A stretch of 64,000 nt of DNA from positions 62,001 through 126,000 of the forward strand of contig FJUW01000024.1 of NCBI GenBank assembly GCA_900074885.1. Direction: 5' to 3'. A program made the position numbers and the translations under genes. Each line of letters starts with the position of its first letter. Position 1 is the stretch's first letter. The stretch is from Rhynchosporium graminicola (lineage: Eukaryota > Ascomycota > Leotiomycetes > Helotiales > Ploettnerulaceae). Under the pieces are notes generated by a model. The model was not told the DNA's origin, made no database searches, and saw only the letters and a list, made by a program, of their open reading frames with translations. This document shows, piece by piece, positions 1 through 11,913 of the stretch.

Positions 1-87
1 AACTGCCCACTTCAGCACGAGGTACATCCCGACACATCTCATCAGATTTCCTGCTAAACTCAACTCACAACTCACACTCACTGACAG

Positions 88-1197
88 TCTGACAGAATTC
101 TTCAACTCCGGCGCAACATCCCAAACCACTCTGCACGAAAACAGCACTGCCTTCTCCAAATACAGACTACGGCCACGCGTCTTGAAGAACGTATCCAAGT
201 GCTCCACCTCCGCCACCGTTCTCGGCTCACGCATCGCATTCCCACTAGGTATCTCTCCAGCGGGAGTGCAAGGTATGGCTCATCCCGAAGGAGAGAAAGC
301 CACTGCTCGCGCCTGTGCCGTCAAAGGGATCCACATGGGAGTATCAAGTTTCGCCAATCACACCGTCGAGGAGATCACTGCTGCAGGTAAGGCCGTCGGG
401 CCCATGACATTCGTTATGCAACTCTATACAATGAAAGACCGCGCTCTTGAAGAACGCATCATCAAACGTGCCGAAGCCGCTGGTTGCGTTGCTATTTTCC
501 TCACGGCGGACTCTCCTGTGCTAGGAGTGCGATATAACGAATGGCGCAACGATTTCCGCGCTCCTGCTGGATTGGGGTTTCCTATGATTGAAAGATCGAC
601 GGAACAACTGCAGAGCCAGACGCACGATTCAGGGTTCTTAGAAATGAATTCTGATACGCATTCTTGGGCTGAGGAGATTCCGTGGCTGAGGGCGAAAACG
701 AAGATGCAGATCTGGATTAAGGGTGTTTTGACGGCGGAGGATGTACTGTTGGCGAGAGAGTACGGCTGTGACGGCGTTATAGTTAGTAATCATGGTGGTC
801 GCCAATTAGACGGAAGTCCAGCTACAATTGACGTTTTAGCGGAATGTGTCGATGCTGCCGCTGGTGAAATCAAAATCCACGTCGATGGCGGATTTAGAAG
901 TGGTGCGGATATCTTCAAGGCAATTGCGATTGGGGCGGAGTGTTGTTGGATCGGGAGACCTGCGATATGGGGGTTGGCTGTAAGATGTCCCTATTCTCCA
1001 GGAGAAGAGTCGGGTGATCGACTGGGTGGCTGACGTTTAGACAGTATGATGGCCAGATAGGCGTCGAGAAAGCTGTTGAGATCTTGTATGACGAGTTTCG
1101 GAGATGTATGATGCTTACGGGCTGCAAATCTGTTGCGGAGATCTCTAAAGCTTCGATCGGTAGGGTGAGAGTTGACGGACCTTTGGCTCGCTTATGA
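88..1197 (+). CDS. FMN-dependent alpha-hydroxy-acid dehydrogenase (5' end outside window)
   Basis: Oxidises an L-2-hydroxy acid (lactate/glycolate type) with FMN on a TIM barrel. Visible exons are 88-979 and 1045-1197; the 65-nt intron 980-1044 starts GTAAGA, has CTGAC at about 1030 and ends CAG. The exon start could be 88 or 96, both after an AG; earlier exons lie off the window. The protein, about 347 visible residues, begins with the family's 'FFNSGA...TLHEN...RPRVL' region. All usual active-site elements are present: MQLYT (Tyr), LTAD (Asp), GVR (Arg), WIKG (Lys) and SNHGGRQ (His, Arg), then the phosphate-binding GFRSG. Splicing restores the conserved C-terminal helix that unspliced reading would lose. 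Which substrate is used cannot be told: cytochrome b2-like, lactate oxidase-like and glycolate oxidase-like members share these motifs, and no cytochrome domain is visible. Confidence 0.9.
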
Positions 1198-1460
1198 GTG
1201 GCAACAGAGCTTCATATGGGAAGACAGGCAGAGCCACGCACGCAAAGAGGACATACGCCACTGGGCAGAGAAGATATCACCAAAATTTAGGTTGCATACA
1301 TTGGAACCAAGTTATCCAGGATCGTTCTTGTCCGATTAGCCTTTATTTATATACAATATATATCCAGTTTTCGTGTTTTCATTAAGCTCGTCCATCATGA
1401 AGGGGCAATCATTAGTATCGCAAGGCACCAAAGCAAATTCCAACAGCTCATAAGTAATCT

Positions 1461-3056
1461 TCATGTGGACAACATAGCAACTTCCTCGGTGCTGGAATCG
1501 GCCTTTGGGCAACTGGGAACCGGATCGGGTGATTCGTCCAACAGCGTGCTGGTTGTCTTTTCCCATTCCTTCATGATGGTACTCATGGTACGCTGCAAAT
1601 TACCCTTGATAGCGCCCGGGCTGATATTCAAATTGTCTAGAGCTGGCCACTGAAGGTCTGTCCGCTTTGTTGGAGTATTGAGTTCGTCTGTTGTTTGCTC
1701 AATGATTCTAGTATTGTTAATTCTGGAAAAGGGTGGTAGACTGGAACTCTTATCATACTTGACGTTCTCATCGCTATTCTCGTTCGATGGTGTAGCTGGA
1801 TTCGATACCGTTGTGCTACCGCTCCAACGAGGTGATTTGGGTATTGGAGAGTCCCATGCTGCCCAGTCATCATCAAGATCGTCTAAAGGGGGCGCTGCGA
1901 GAGAAAGTGGTCGAGATTTCTTGATCACAGACGGAGATATTTCTCTGGGACGAACTGGCTCCTCGCCTCCCATGTCTATTAAAGGGCTCCTTCCAGTCAA
2001 AGTTTCCCATGTTCGTGGTGACATAGAACGAGGAGATTGTCCACGCGGACGGTCACCTACTAAACTGCTCTTCCTGACTGGTCCACCTGGAGTAGATTCC
2101 ACAGCAGATCTACTTGTCGTCCCGTTGACGGCCTCGTCTCCAACCGTGGCTTGTCGAAGATCTTCGAGGAATGTCCACATTCCGGATTTGAGATCCTCAG
2201 CGAGTTGTTTCGCACCCAAGGGTACACCGATCTGATATGAATGGCGTGCGTTCGCCCGGCTAGAAGAAATTCTTCTGATCCCCTGACTGGTATCTGGCAT
2301 GGTGAGACTTTTGGGGGTTCCCTGAGTTTCGGCAGATGACTCCATAACTGGTGGAAATGGCTGAGGGTAATTGAAATTAGATCGCTCAGGAGATAGTAAA
2401 GATAAAGTTCGAGTGTGAGCTCCCGAGAACTTCCTCCGAGTCTCCTTGGGAATATTGAGATTGTTGAGCAAGACTCTCCGCCTCTCCATGTCTGCACTGT
2501 GTCTTGATGAAGCCGATGGATCCTCGTTGTTGCCCTCCACTAGTACCGTCTGCAACGGCTCAATATGCCGCACTTCAGCTCTCTTCTTCGATCCTTCATG
2601 GCGGGCATATTGCCTCTTCAAAGCTGCCAATTCTACTTCGGCCTTGGCTAGTTCTTCCCTTAATTCCAAGACTCTTCTCTCCTGCCCAGCAAGAGCTACC
2701 AGGAATGTATTACGTTCATCTGGCGACGGTGCCGGGGTTTGCTGTATAGGTGTAGGTGGAAACGATGGTACACTGGAGGAAGTGGGCGTGGCTCTAGTAG
2801 AATCAAGCCCATTGCTACTCGGAGCGACCGGGAAGCTCAGAGATAATCGATTAGGTCGTCGTGGAGTATATGACAATGCTCGTGCATGTCCCATTGCTGG
2901 CCGAGAAGGTGGAGGAGCCATGGCGAACTGTGCTCTATTGGGAGAGGTTCCGACGTGAGGACTTGGTGCAGCAGCCGGTTGAGTTGACTGCCCTGACTGC
3001 AGAATCGACTCGACCGACGCGCGGTTAACTGATGATCTTCGACGATTGGATGCCAT
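1461..3056 (-). CDS. DUF4048-like fungal coiled-coil protein
   Basis: A single-exon 531-aa protein if translation starts at the Met at 3056 (MASNRRRSS). The frame is open for 81 more codons upstream, but that extension is hydrophobic and unlike the rest, so I chose the inner Met. The product is low-complexity and rich in Ser, Pro and Arg. Residues about 113-158 form a charged coiled coil (AGQERRVLELREEL, then alternating Lys/Glu), and residues about 265-295 hold a second conserved-looking block (LAEDLKSGMWTFLEDLRQAT). A short amphipathic helix sits near the C-terminus. These two blocks resemble the fungal DUF4048 family, whose function is unknown. Many SP/TP sites suggest a phosphorylated scaffold, which is inference. 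It is divergently transcribed from the ligase-like gene across 969 bp. Confidence 0.75.
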   Translation of the reverse strand: MASNRRRSSVNRASVESILQSGQSTQPAAAPSPHVGTSPNRAQFAMAPPPSRPAMGHARALSYTPRRPNRLSLSFPVAPSSNGLDSTRATPTSSSVPSFPPTPIQQTPAPSPDERNTFLVALAGQERRVLELREELAKAEVELAALKRQYARHEGSKKRAEVRHIEPLQTVLVEGNNEDPSASSRHSADMERRRVLLNNLNIPKETRRKFSGAHTRTLSLLSPERSNFNYPQPFPPVMESSAETQGTPKSLTMPDTSQGIRRISSSRANARHSYQIGVPLGAKQLAEDLKSGMWTFLEDLRQATVGDEAVNGTTSRSAVESTPGGPVRKSSLVGDRPRGQSPRSMSPRTWETLTGRSPLIDMGGEEPVRPREISPSVIKKSRPLSLAAPPLDDLDDDWAAWDSPIPKSPRWSGSTTVSNPATPSNENSDENVKYDKSSSLPPFSRINNTRIIEQTTDELNTPTKRTDLQWPALDNLNISPGAIKGNLQRTMSTIMKEWEKTTSTLLDESPDPVPSCPKADSSTEEVAMLST

Positions 3057-4025
3057 GTTGCATAACGTGCTTGGTGATAGCTTCAAAGCCTCGTGGTCGA
3101 ATATGGAGGGGACGATTGTTCGTTGTGCCAAAGTCAGCCAGAAAAGAAGGTGTCGTTTGCGTCGAAGAGTGTTTGTGCTTTGTTGTCGAAAGTCAACAAA
3201 ACAATTGGAACCACCACGCAAAATCAACAAATAATAACAAGAAATAGGTGCGTATGCGACAGTCATATAGGCATTATACATGCAAGAATTAGAGACCAAA
3301 TCAGGAGTTTGTATAAAGGAGGGGATTTAAACCATCTCTGGTCTTAGCAATGGACGAATAAGGGCGAGAGTAATGAGAAATAGTTGACTCAGATTCAGGA
3401 GCACAAGACCTGATAACCGGGGAAATAACATATAAGAGATTGGTGGACGGAAACGGTTTGGCGTCAAGCCCGGACCATCCGAACGTCTTTATCATGTGAA
3501 CACGCACCACGTCGCATTTAATGTCACGTACTCCATAGGTAACAACGCGCCTGCATGATATATCCTCAACAGAACATCTTTGCATCACATCGTTTTGGAC
3601 ATCGCATTTGCATCTTTACCGTTCAGTGGGGGAACTCTGGGGGCTAGCAGCCTCTCTTGAATGCAACATACCAGTTCCCGCGTCAAAGATCCGATAAATA
3701 ATCCGGCCCAGCGGAAATTATTCAATAATATGTCCTAGTCGCGTTACTTTCTTTTCAACCTTTATCGATAACAGAATCCCTATTTGATAGAGATATCTTC
3801 CCTCGGGATCCGGATTTATAGCGAGCCCTGAGTGGCACTGCCAGTGGTCACTTGAACAGAGGCGTCTTCAAGACAAGAAACACACGACCATCTTACCCTC
3901 GCCTCAACAAAGGGCTTCCTTACATTAACACATTCAGTGCGAGCTATTGATTGTCATCACATCATCATTTGCCACACACATCAGCTGTCAACTCATGCCA
4001 TGAGCTGCAGTGATTTGCAGGAATC
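3057..4025. other. Divergent intergenic region
   Basis: This 969-bp stretch separates the minus-strand DUF4048-like gene from the plus-strand ligase-like gene, so it should hold both promoters. Short frames exist, but none has a recognisable motif. I see no clear TATA box and no repeats. Confidence 0.5.
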
Positions 4026-5786
4026 ATGCCGTTCCCTTTTGTGTATGTATGTGACCTGCTGGACAAGATTGAGGGAATCTGTGTCAGAGACGTTCCACTT
4101 CTACGAAAAGACAGAGTTTCTAGGACCAAAGACTCGCTGATATCCTGGTTTATGACGCATAGATGGAGGATCAATGCCCAGGACACAGACAGCAGCGCGG
4201 TCTTGATGATGCTGAAACCAGAGAAGCAAACCGATCGAGAATACGGATTGGAAGAACACTTGGAGCAAGTTCTAGCAAGGATATTTAAGATGCCAACGCC
4301 GATGTATGAGAAAATGATGCGATGGAAGGAGGAGGCTCATAATCATGGAGATCTTGGCTTACGCCTTTGCCAGATTCTGCAGGAGATGAAAGCTGTACGT
4401 AAAGCTAATCCAGACTCTGTTTGCGTAGGAGAAGCCTTTGCCTGTGTTGCTTTCACTTGCCGCAAAACTCTTTTTGGTGATCTAAGTTCAAAATTTTCGT
4501 CACTAACACATAAACAGACTCCTTCCAGCGCCACCGCTAGCAAGATATCGACGGAAGAAATTGATCAATCACTACTTCGCATAGCCATCTTCAATGATCG
4601 CTCTTCGCTGGCAGTGAGGTCTCTCATGCAACCAGAAGAGAAGCATCCAGATGGAATAGATGTATTGGAAAACCTCTACACACAATTACAGCCACGAGAA
4701 GCTAAATGGCTGACCCGAATAATCCTCAAGGACCACGGCCCTGCTACACTTCCTGACAGCTTTCCTTTGCCTGGCAATGTCAGTCATTTACCAAGTTCTA
4801 TTCCGGCTACGTTTTCATTTCCGCTAGAACCACCAGCTCCAACCCGGAGGATTGGCACTAGGGTCAGGAAAGGAATTGGTTCGAACAATCTGGCGCACCC
4901 ATTACCAACACCACCAACGTCTTCACCACTTTTGCCTGATACGGTAGAGGAGGTAAAGAAGTTCCCACCTCGAATACGTATAGGATGGGATCCACGATCG
5001 TCGAATCTATCGGCGTCGGTAATCGCCACTGCCCCTTCAGCTCCTCCGAGTTCATCACCTCTCCCGGCTACGTTACCTTCGATGTCTGAGCAACATCTTC
5101 CGAAGCTCCTTTCTCCAACAACTTCGTCGCCGCCAATTGGACCAGCTTTAAACTCAATTCCAGCGCAGTTAAATGCTCCTCGTAAAAGAAGCGCCCTCGG
5201 GCAAATCTCATCCAACATACCTTCCGGAAGTCAAAGCCAGCAATCTCAATCTCGATCACAGGAAAAACATTGCAACCCCTCATCAAGCATCGCCTCTATT
5301 CAGCACAACGCCCAAGCCAGGTCACAGCTCAGACGAGCACCACCACCACCACCTACCATCTTCAGCACGGGAAAATGCCTCCTCACTTCTCATCCCAAAC
5401 GCTGCCAATTCTCCTCGGCACTATTAATCCTCTCCCCCAACCTCCTCTCAAACCTATACATCCTCAAGACCCTCATTCCCCATCACGGCGCACACTATCT
5501 CACATCCCTCGCATCACTCTCGCACCCATCCGTACCTCGAAGGACAAAATCCGGCCGCCGCATCAAGAAATTCATTTTGGTTGATATCACGTATCCCGAG
5601 CAAACACTCACGTTTTGTAAGCAGGCAGAAAAAACCGTCTGGGCACTAGGATGGAAAAGCAGAAATGGAAACCAAGAACGGATTCCGATTTTTGATTGGA
5701 GGGTTTTGGAGAGTGCGGCGAAGGTTGATAGGGGGATGGTGTTGGGCTTTGATTTTGTGGGAAAGCATTTTCAGGGGACGATCTGA
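4026..5786 (+). CDS. DNA ligase IV-like protein lacking the catalytic core
   Basis: A 586-aa intronless protein. Residues 1-240 look like the N-terminal DNA-binding domain of ATP-dependent ligases of the LIG4 kind: MPFPFVYVCDLLDKIE at the start, alternating helices, and the typical closing motif WLTRIILKD at 228-236. In the family this is followed by the adenylation domain (KxDG lysine) and the OB fold. Here the chain turns at once into a Pro/Ser-rich linker (about 240-445) with no KxDG and no later nucleotidyltransferase motifs. Residues 446-586 again resemble the C-terminal region of fungal ligase-like proteins (TGKCLL, a hydrophobic BRCT-like stretch, IPIFDWRVLE). The reading frame is uninterrupted, so this is not a fresh frameshift. 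I infer a protein that cannot ligate but may still bind DNA or partners. Confidence 0.7.
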   Translation: MPFPFVYVCDLLDKIEGICVRDVPLLRKDRVSRTKDSLISWFMTHRWRINAQDTDSSAVLMMLKPEKQTDREYGLEEHLEQVLARIFKMPTPMYEKMMRWKEEAHNHGDLGLRLCQILQEMKAVRKANPDSVCVGEAFACVAFTCRKTLFGDLSSKFSSLTHKQTPSSATASKISTEEIDQSLLRIAIFNDRSSLAVRSLMQPEEKHPDGIDVLENLYTQLQPREAKWLTRIILKDHGPATLPDSFPLPGNVSHLPSSIPATFSFPLEPPAPTRRIGTRVRKGIGSNNLAHPLPTPPTSSPLLPDTVEEVKKFPPRIRIGWDPRSSNLSASVIATAPSAPPSSSPLPATLPSMSEQHLPKLLSPTTSSPPIGPALNSIPAQLNAPRKRSALGQISSNIPSGSQSQQSQSRSQEKHCNPSSSIASIQHNAQARSQLRRAPPPPPTIFSTGKCLLTSHPKRCQFSSALLILSPNLLSNLYILKTLIPHHGAHYLTSLASLSHPSVPRRTKSGRRIKKFILVDITYPEQTLTFCKQAEKTVWALGWKSRNGNQERIPIFDWRVLESAAKVDRGMVLGFDFVGKHFQGTI

Positions 5787-6444
5787 TTTGATTAGATCAA
5801 GCTAAGTGTTGGAGTTGGAATCTCGGATTGAGTCTAGCTTGTGTTATTTTTGTGTGTTGGCTTGGATATCTGCATTTTTTGGTTGGAGCAATTCAGCGTT
5901 CTTATTTTCTTCTTCAAAGTTGTAGGAGCATGGTTCAGCGGGATGCATTTGGTAGTAGCCAGGGAGCATCGGGTATAATGGATATCTGCATTTCTTGGAC
6001 GGACGGACGGGCGGGCGTTTGGATCGCTTCGTACTTCATAGCGTGGCGTGGCGGAATGTCTTATAGCATAGAAAGGATAGTGAGACAATTGTTGCATAGC
6101 ATACATAATGGCAATTCATATCGAGAAAATCAAACATCAGAGTGGCATGATTGACCATTGCCTATCCCTACGCTAGCTATGCCAAAAGTAGCAAAAAAAG
6201 CCCAGCTTCAGCTTGGTTCTCGCAGCGATTAATGTATCCTAATATACATGCCTTTTGCTCAACTCCTCTCAAATAAATCTATGTCATCATATTTCCTTGC
6301 GAACCCCAGTCGATTGGTCCAAGTGCACGCTCTCCAGATTCCATCATCAAATGTACAACATAGAAATGCACTATGTTCAAATACTTCTACCCGACATAAA
6401 AGCATAAAATTCGCAAGCAAAGTTTCCGGATGAGACGAAGCTTT
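5787..6444. other. Convergent intergenic region
   Basis: 658 bp between the stop codons of two genes that face each other (ligase-like on plus, azgA on minus). It should hold both 3' UTRs. No coding signal is recognisable and no repeat was noticed. Confidence 0.5.
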
Positions 6445-8513
6445 TCAAGCAATCTTCCCGCGCTTCTCCTCATCGACCAGCGCTGACGCGGCGTTAGAGG
6501 TAGAGAGGGGCTGGCCTTTCATATCGGTGTCTAGACGTGCGGAGGCGCTGTCTGGAGATGAGTTGCTGACTGGAGAGGTGGGGATGCCGTTGTGGTTGTC
6601 TTCGTGCCAGAAATCGCGTTTGCTGTTGAGGGTTAGTTGACGTCGCGGGGAAATTGGGGGACTGGAAAATGAGGAAAAGGGAGAGTGATGTGAGGAGAAC
6701 GTACCCTTGGCTAGCACGCACAACCCACGCAGGTAATAATCCACCCTGGACTTTCCATGTCCACGGCTCCTTGAACTCCTTGTCGGCTGGCATGATTCTG
6801 CCTCTGCTAGCTTTCTCGACTATCCAGGCAATAGTGTTCAACACGATATAGCTGACAATACCAGCAATCAAACCATAAGCAATGGAGTACGTGAAAGGCA
6901 TGATAGCAATCGTCAAGAATGCTGGTAGAGCGTCACCGAAGTATTTCCAGTTGATGTCCTTAGCAGCAGTGGCCATCATGCAGCCAACGATGATGAGGGT
7001 GCAGCCGGTAGCCCAGGGTGGGATAGATGCGAAGATCGGAGCGAAGAAGATCGATATGAAGAAGCAGAGTCCTGTGACCATGGCTGTGATTCCAGTTTTG
7101 CCGCCCTCGGAAATGCCGGCGCCGGATTCAATGAAGGCTGTTACGGGAGAGAGACCGAAGAGAGAACCGATTGAAATACCGAATGCTGGAAGGGGTGTTA
7201 GTTGAACATTTCTTGGATTTATGCTCACTTCATATGGGGAGAGGAGCTTACTTACCATCAACCAAATAAGCCACAGCAGAACCCTCGAAATCCTGAGTCT
7301 CGGGATCAATAGCGCCAGAGAAATGTGCCATAGAGTACAGCGTACCCGTACAGTCCAAGATATCCACATAGAGGAATGTAATGAAAGCCAAGCCAAACTG
7401 TCCAGACGCACCACTCAGATTCCACTCGTTGACAGCCAGAGTCTCGCGAATAGGGCGGAACGTGACGACTTTCTTGAAAAAGTCAAAGTTGTCGTCTCCA
7501 AGGGGCGTATGGGGGAAGAAAGTGACGCTGGTGTTACGTGGCCAGGAGATGATGGAGACGAGCAGAATACCGGCAATAATTGCACCCTTGACTCTGTACA
7601 TCATGAGGATAGCAGTGAGGAATCCGCCGCAGAAAACTCCGATCCAGAGAGTGTGCGAGGCCATCTTGTCGACGCCAGGAGGACAGAAGCCAGTTACAGG
7701 GTCTCGATCTGACATGGCGCAGCCAGCCAGTTCGAGAGGGACAGATGTGGCACCTGTGATAGCACCAATACCCGCAGAGTAGGTCAAGCCGATGATAGCT
7801 AGTCTTGTTAGCTAGTTTTCGTCCTAGGAAGCTGGACAGACTTACTCAGATACAGTCCAATACCAACACTTGAACCAAGCTTGATAGAAGCAGGAATAGC
7901 TCTCGCAAGCCATTGACGCATACCAAGCAGCGAAAGTCCCACGAAGACGAATCCTTCAATGAAGATCGCAGTCAGGGCAAGCTCATAACTGACAGGTCCA
8001 AATCCATAAGGTCCAACAACGGTGAAGGCGAAGTAGGCATTCAGTCCCATACCAGGCGCCAGCGCAATTGGCATATTGGCGAACAGACCCATGCAAAAGG
8101 AGGTAAGAGCGGCAACGGCAGCAGTTCCAGTGACGAAATCACGGGTCATTCGGTTCAAGCAGAGAGCGTATTCTGGTTGCGAGGGACATTCAAAGGGGCT
8201 TCCACCTTCAGAGATATCACATGATCCACAGATTCCTCCACTCGAGGTCATGATGTTGGAATTGACCTGAGGTCAGTTGTCAGCTCTGTCTCAAGTTAAA
8301 AATTCGAGAACTGAACTTCAGATTGAAAGTTAGGCTTTAACGCACTGAGATGATATAAGCCATAGCGAAGAACGTAGCTAGACCTCCCCGGATCTCGGTG
8401 AGGAATCTTGAACCTTCACGAGCCTTTGGATGTCCCGAGCCCATCAGACGAAAGCGTCGGCCTACGAAACTGGTAGCGACAGCATCATTGATCTTCTCTG
8501 TATAGTGCACCAT
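6445..8513 (-). CDS. azgA: AzgA-type purine (hypoxanthine/adenine/guanine) permease
   Basis: A plasma-membrane proton symporter for purine bases, AzgA-like branch of the NCS2-related permeases. Five exons: 8346-8513, 7846-8266, 7256-7798, 6705-7185 and 6445-6622, separated by introns of 79, 47, 70 and 82 nt with GT...AG ends. They join to 1,791 nt, 596 aa, close to the known AzgA length of about 580. Family marks are MAYIISVNSNI at the first exon junction, ANMPIALAPGMGLNAYF, a long run of hydrophobic helices, FLYVDILDCTGTLYSMA, and GLSPVTAFIESGAGISEGGKTG. The N-terminus is MVHYTEKINDAVATSFVGRRF, and the hydrophilic tail ends after about 60 residues. Nothing is truncated or missing. Uptake specificity is assigned by family. 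Confidence 0.93.
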
Positions 8514-11500
8514 CTTGAAAGCTGAACTCAATTCGAAGCAGATAAGCAAACAGGCAAGATAATCTAGCAAAGACCTATTATCGCAATGCAAAGTAAAGCA
8601 AAACTTCGAAGCTTCGCTTTTGTAAATTTTGTCAGATGTTATCGTGACTCGAAGTGAGAGCAACAAAAGCCTCGTCGTCGTCGGCGTCGTCGATAGTGCC
8701 CTGTCGCCGACGTCGTTGTCTTGCCTGTCTTGCCTATCTCTCTCTTGTGACCGGCAGTTCGCTCACTTATAGACGTCCTGTGCGACGGGATGCTTATCTC
8801 TGAGCTGATCACAGAGTGATGATTCTATTTGCTGCACGCACGATAGGCTTTTGTTGCCAAGTCTTCTTCTTTCTCTAGTTTGGGGCGGGTCGAAGTATGG
8901 ATCTCGAGGTTCGGCCGACTCCGAGAAAGTGGACGATGATTGATTGATTGCTAGGTGCCCAGATGTGAGTGAGTGAGTGAGTGAGTGAGAGTGAGCCTTG
9001 GCAACCTGAGAGGCCTTTGGTGAAGTGGGAAGTGGAGAATCCCGACGATGATGATGATGATGATTGGTTGTCGCCGTGTGCCTTCCTTTACAGGTTTGCC
9101 GGCAATTGCTATGATTATCTAGAAAGTGAATACTTATACAATAATGGAGGTGGTGGTGAGCCTCCTTCTGCCTCGTGGGGAAATCCTTCGGGACGGGAGG
9201 GAGCCATGTGGATTGGGTTGAGTGCTTTCGTACGTACCTTATCTTACAGTATAGTATGTACAGTAGGTGTAGGCCGAGAGAGAGAACCAGACCGAAGCGA
9301 GGCTGATAGACCCGACAAACTGGAAATGGAGATGGAGATGTCAATCATGTTGTGCAGCGTGACTGACTGACTTATGGCTCAATGTGGGTGTGCCTCCGAG
9401 TCCGAAGTTCATATCGTTATCGCAACAAGGACGAAGCTACTATAAGTATAAAGTTGAAAACGTAAACTTCGGCGGCGTTGGGCGATCTCCCGGGCTCACG
9501 TTTCCTCCAAGTGCACACACATCATGCTTGGGGTTGGGCGTGCAGCAAGAAGGAAACGTCGAATCAAATGAATGGCATTTCCTACGATTATACCTTTTGT
9601 CAGGATCCGGCAGCTTCTCATGAGTGCTGATACCGGCTATCATTCTGTCGTTACAAAACAAACCCTTGTAATTTTTTATTTTGCTTGCTTACCTAGGTAT
9701 AATTAATATCTTTTTCATCACTCTCGTCGCTCCAAGGATCCTCCTCCGCACCTGGTCACCGGGGCGCTACCTAAACTGTATCTCACCCGAGGAGACGCAC
9801 AACAAAACCCGAGATTAGACAAGGACTCAGTTCAAATATCGTCCAGAGACGCGGTACAAGACGACTTGCAGAACCTCGGCTGTCATGGGATTCTCATCCA
9901 GCTGCTAGAAGTCTGAAAATCAGGACGCTCACCTTATCTCTACACTACTACCAGAAATCATCATGTAAGGCGAGCGCTAAACATCTAAATTATACGAGAC
10001 GAGAAGTTAAGTTCGCCAGTGTTAAGCCACTAAGAGAGTCATAAAAGAAAAGAAAAGAGGCAAAAGAGGCAGAAGAGGCAATATCGGATGAAAACATGTG
10101 CGGTAGCACAAGACCAGATAATGCAGTCAAGGTCGCTCTGCCTACCTTCGCTATGCTATGTGCTATCCATGCTCGGGCATCCATCCGTGCTTGCAAAACA
10201 CTACATACCTACCTACATTTCACGTCAGCTGTCAACTGTCACTTACCTAATGACAGCGGGAAACTGCAGCGCGATTTCCTGCGATGGGCATGACCGCTCG
10301 AAGAATTTCCGAGTGCGACGTTGTGTAACTATAGCTTCGGTACGCATTGCTTGTTTGTGTCGAATTTTTGTTTGATGGCTTGATGAGCTATGCTTACAAA
10401 TCACTAAGTGGCAAGACTGGCATGGCATGGCAAGAGGCTGAACCCGAAAGAAGGAGCATATCCTGGGACCTGCAGGTACGGTACTACAGAAGGAGGTTGA
10501 ATTCAGGACTCGGATAAAGTCGACATGATGTGTTGTGTGCGAGCATCGCAAAGACAGTAAGTCAAATGGTTTTCCGAAACGCTGATGGGGAGGCACTGGG
10601 GAAAAGATTTGACGAAGATGTACCTTGGTTGAATTTATGACATCAATAGCGTATCGTATGGTATCGCCCGGCTCTTTTTCTATTTACGTGAGTAGGATTG
10701 ATTCTATACATCCTCACATCACACAGTCTTGCTATTGAGCCGCATGAAGACAATATCGAGCATTACTTCTCACGCGGCACGCCTCTGCTTCGGTATTTCA
10801 AACCGAAGCTGGACCATCTTGAAATCGATTCCGAATCAAGCCGAGAGCTTAGCCGTTCCGAACCTCGAGTCCTAGGAAATCGAGCTCACAACTATCTATC
10901 AATTCCGCATCGCAACGGTTATCGGCAATCGAGGCATATTAATGACCGGGCCTGCAAAATCAACATTCAAGCAAATCCTGCGGGAAGTCAAATACCTCAA
11001 TTTGCTTATCTGGTGGCTTGTCATGCTGAAGGTTGCAAACAGGAATTACTTAGAAGTAGTGACCGGACGGAAGAGGCGCCGTGGCTATGTGAAGACAAGG
11101 GATGCTAGGGTTTTCAAGGATTCTAAAAAAAGCATTGCGAAGTTGTTACGAAGAGGTCAATGAAGAAATGACGAAAACCTCAACCATGATCTCCAAGAAC
11201 GACTCACATCTTGATCCAGCCCATGAATCATCCGTCGATGAAACGATGATTTTCACGGCCAAACACTACCCGAAGCAACAAAAGCCGGTTCTTCAGACAT
11301 ACAGACCCCTTTCTTTCACTTGATAGTCGGACACTCAGACTCAGACTCCAGAGATTCTTTCGCGTCCAACCACAACCAACCCATGCACAAGTTTCTCTGG
11401 GGACATTTGAAGATAAGGTGATGTCGAAGCATTCTGATAGCAGACGGCATGAACACGAAAGTTCCCCCGTTCCCCCGTACCCACATGGCTAGATGCAAGT

Positions 11501-11913
11501 TCACATGCTGGCCGCGTGTTTCACGCTCGTTGATTTGCGCGTCGCCACAAAATGCGGGGTTCTCCTAGGAAAAGGTTCTCAAAAAGGTCGCGCGCGTTCT
11601 CCTAAGTCAATACGAAATATACTCCGATTCTCTCCAGGCCGGCCGGAAGATCACAGTACGAGTCTCGATTGATTCGGGAAAGGCGTCTGACATGCTTTCT
11701 TAACTCGTTCGTTCTAATTCTTGATTGGTGTACCTTGTGGCGCAGTAAGCTGTATTAACTGGGTCATTGGTTTTGCTATTGGCTAGATCTGGATTTGGGT
11801 TGTTTTGTTGTTTTGCTTCAGAGGTTTATCCTGGAATCTGATAAGGAGACGGAGGGGTGAGGGGTGATTGCAGACGGATATAGATATACGAGAGCCGGCT
11901 CTCGAGGAGCACG
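8514..11913. other. Gene-poor 3.4 kb stretch
   Basis: No gene I can support. Open frames of up to about 190 codons occur on both strands, but they are low in complexity, mutually overlapping and without recognisable motifs. The longest plus frame in the right half (10,698-11,108) is not recognised and has no convincing splice partner. The part nearest azgA (8,514-8,800) is probably its promoter and 5' UTR. Two simple repeats lie at about 8,965-8,990 and 9,043-9,064 (GAT repeats). Confidence 0.5.
8965..8990. repeat. (GTGA)n microsatellite
   Basis: A perfect tetranucleotide run of about six units, in non-coding DNA upstream of azgA. Confidence 0.9.

Noticed and set aside
3057..3299. 81-codon upstream extension of the DUF4048-like protein
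   Set aside because: Open by chance; hydrophobic and unlike the Ser/Pro-rich protein, and the inner Met at 3056 starts a family-like N-terminus.
8763..9344. 193-codon minus-strand frame
   Set aside because: Built on simple repeats (GAT and GTGA runs giving HHHHH and SLTHSLTH); no domain and no splice partner.
10698..11163. Two overlapping plus frames of 136 and 73 codons
   Set aside because: Unrecognised, mutually overlapping, with no convincing promoter or intron; listed only as part of the gene-poor stretch.
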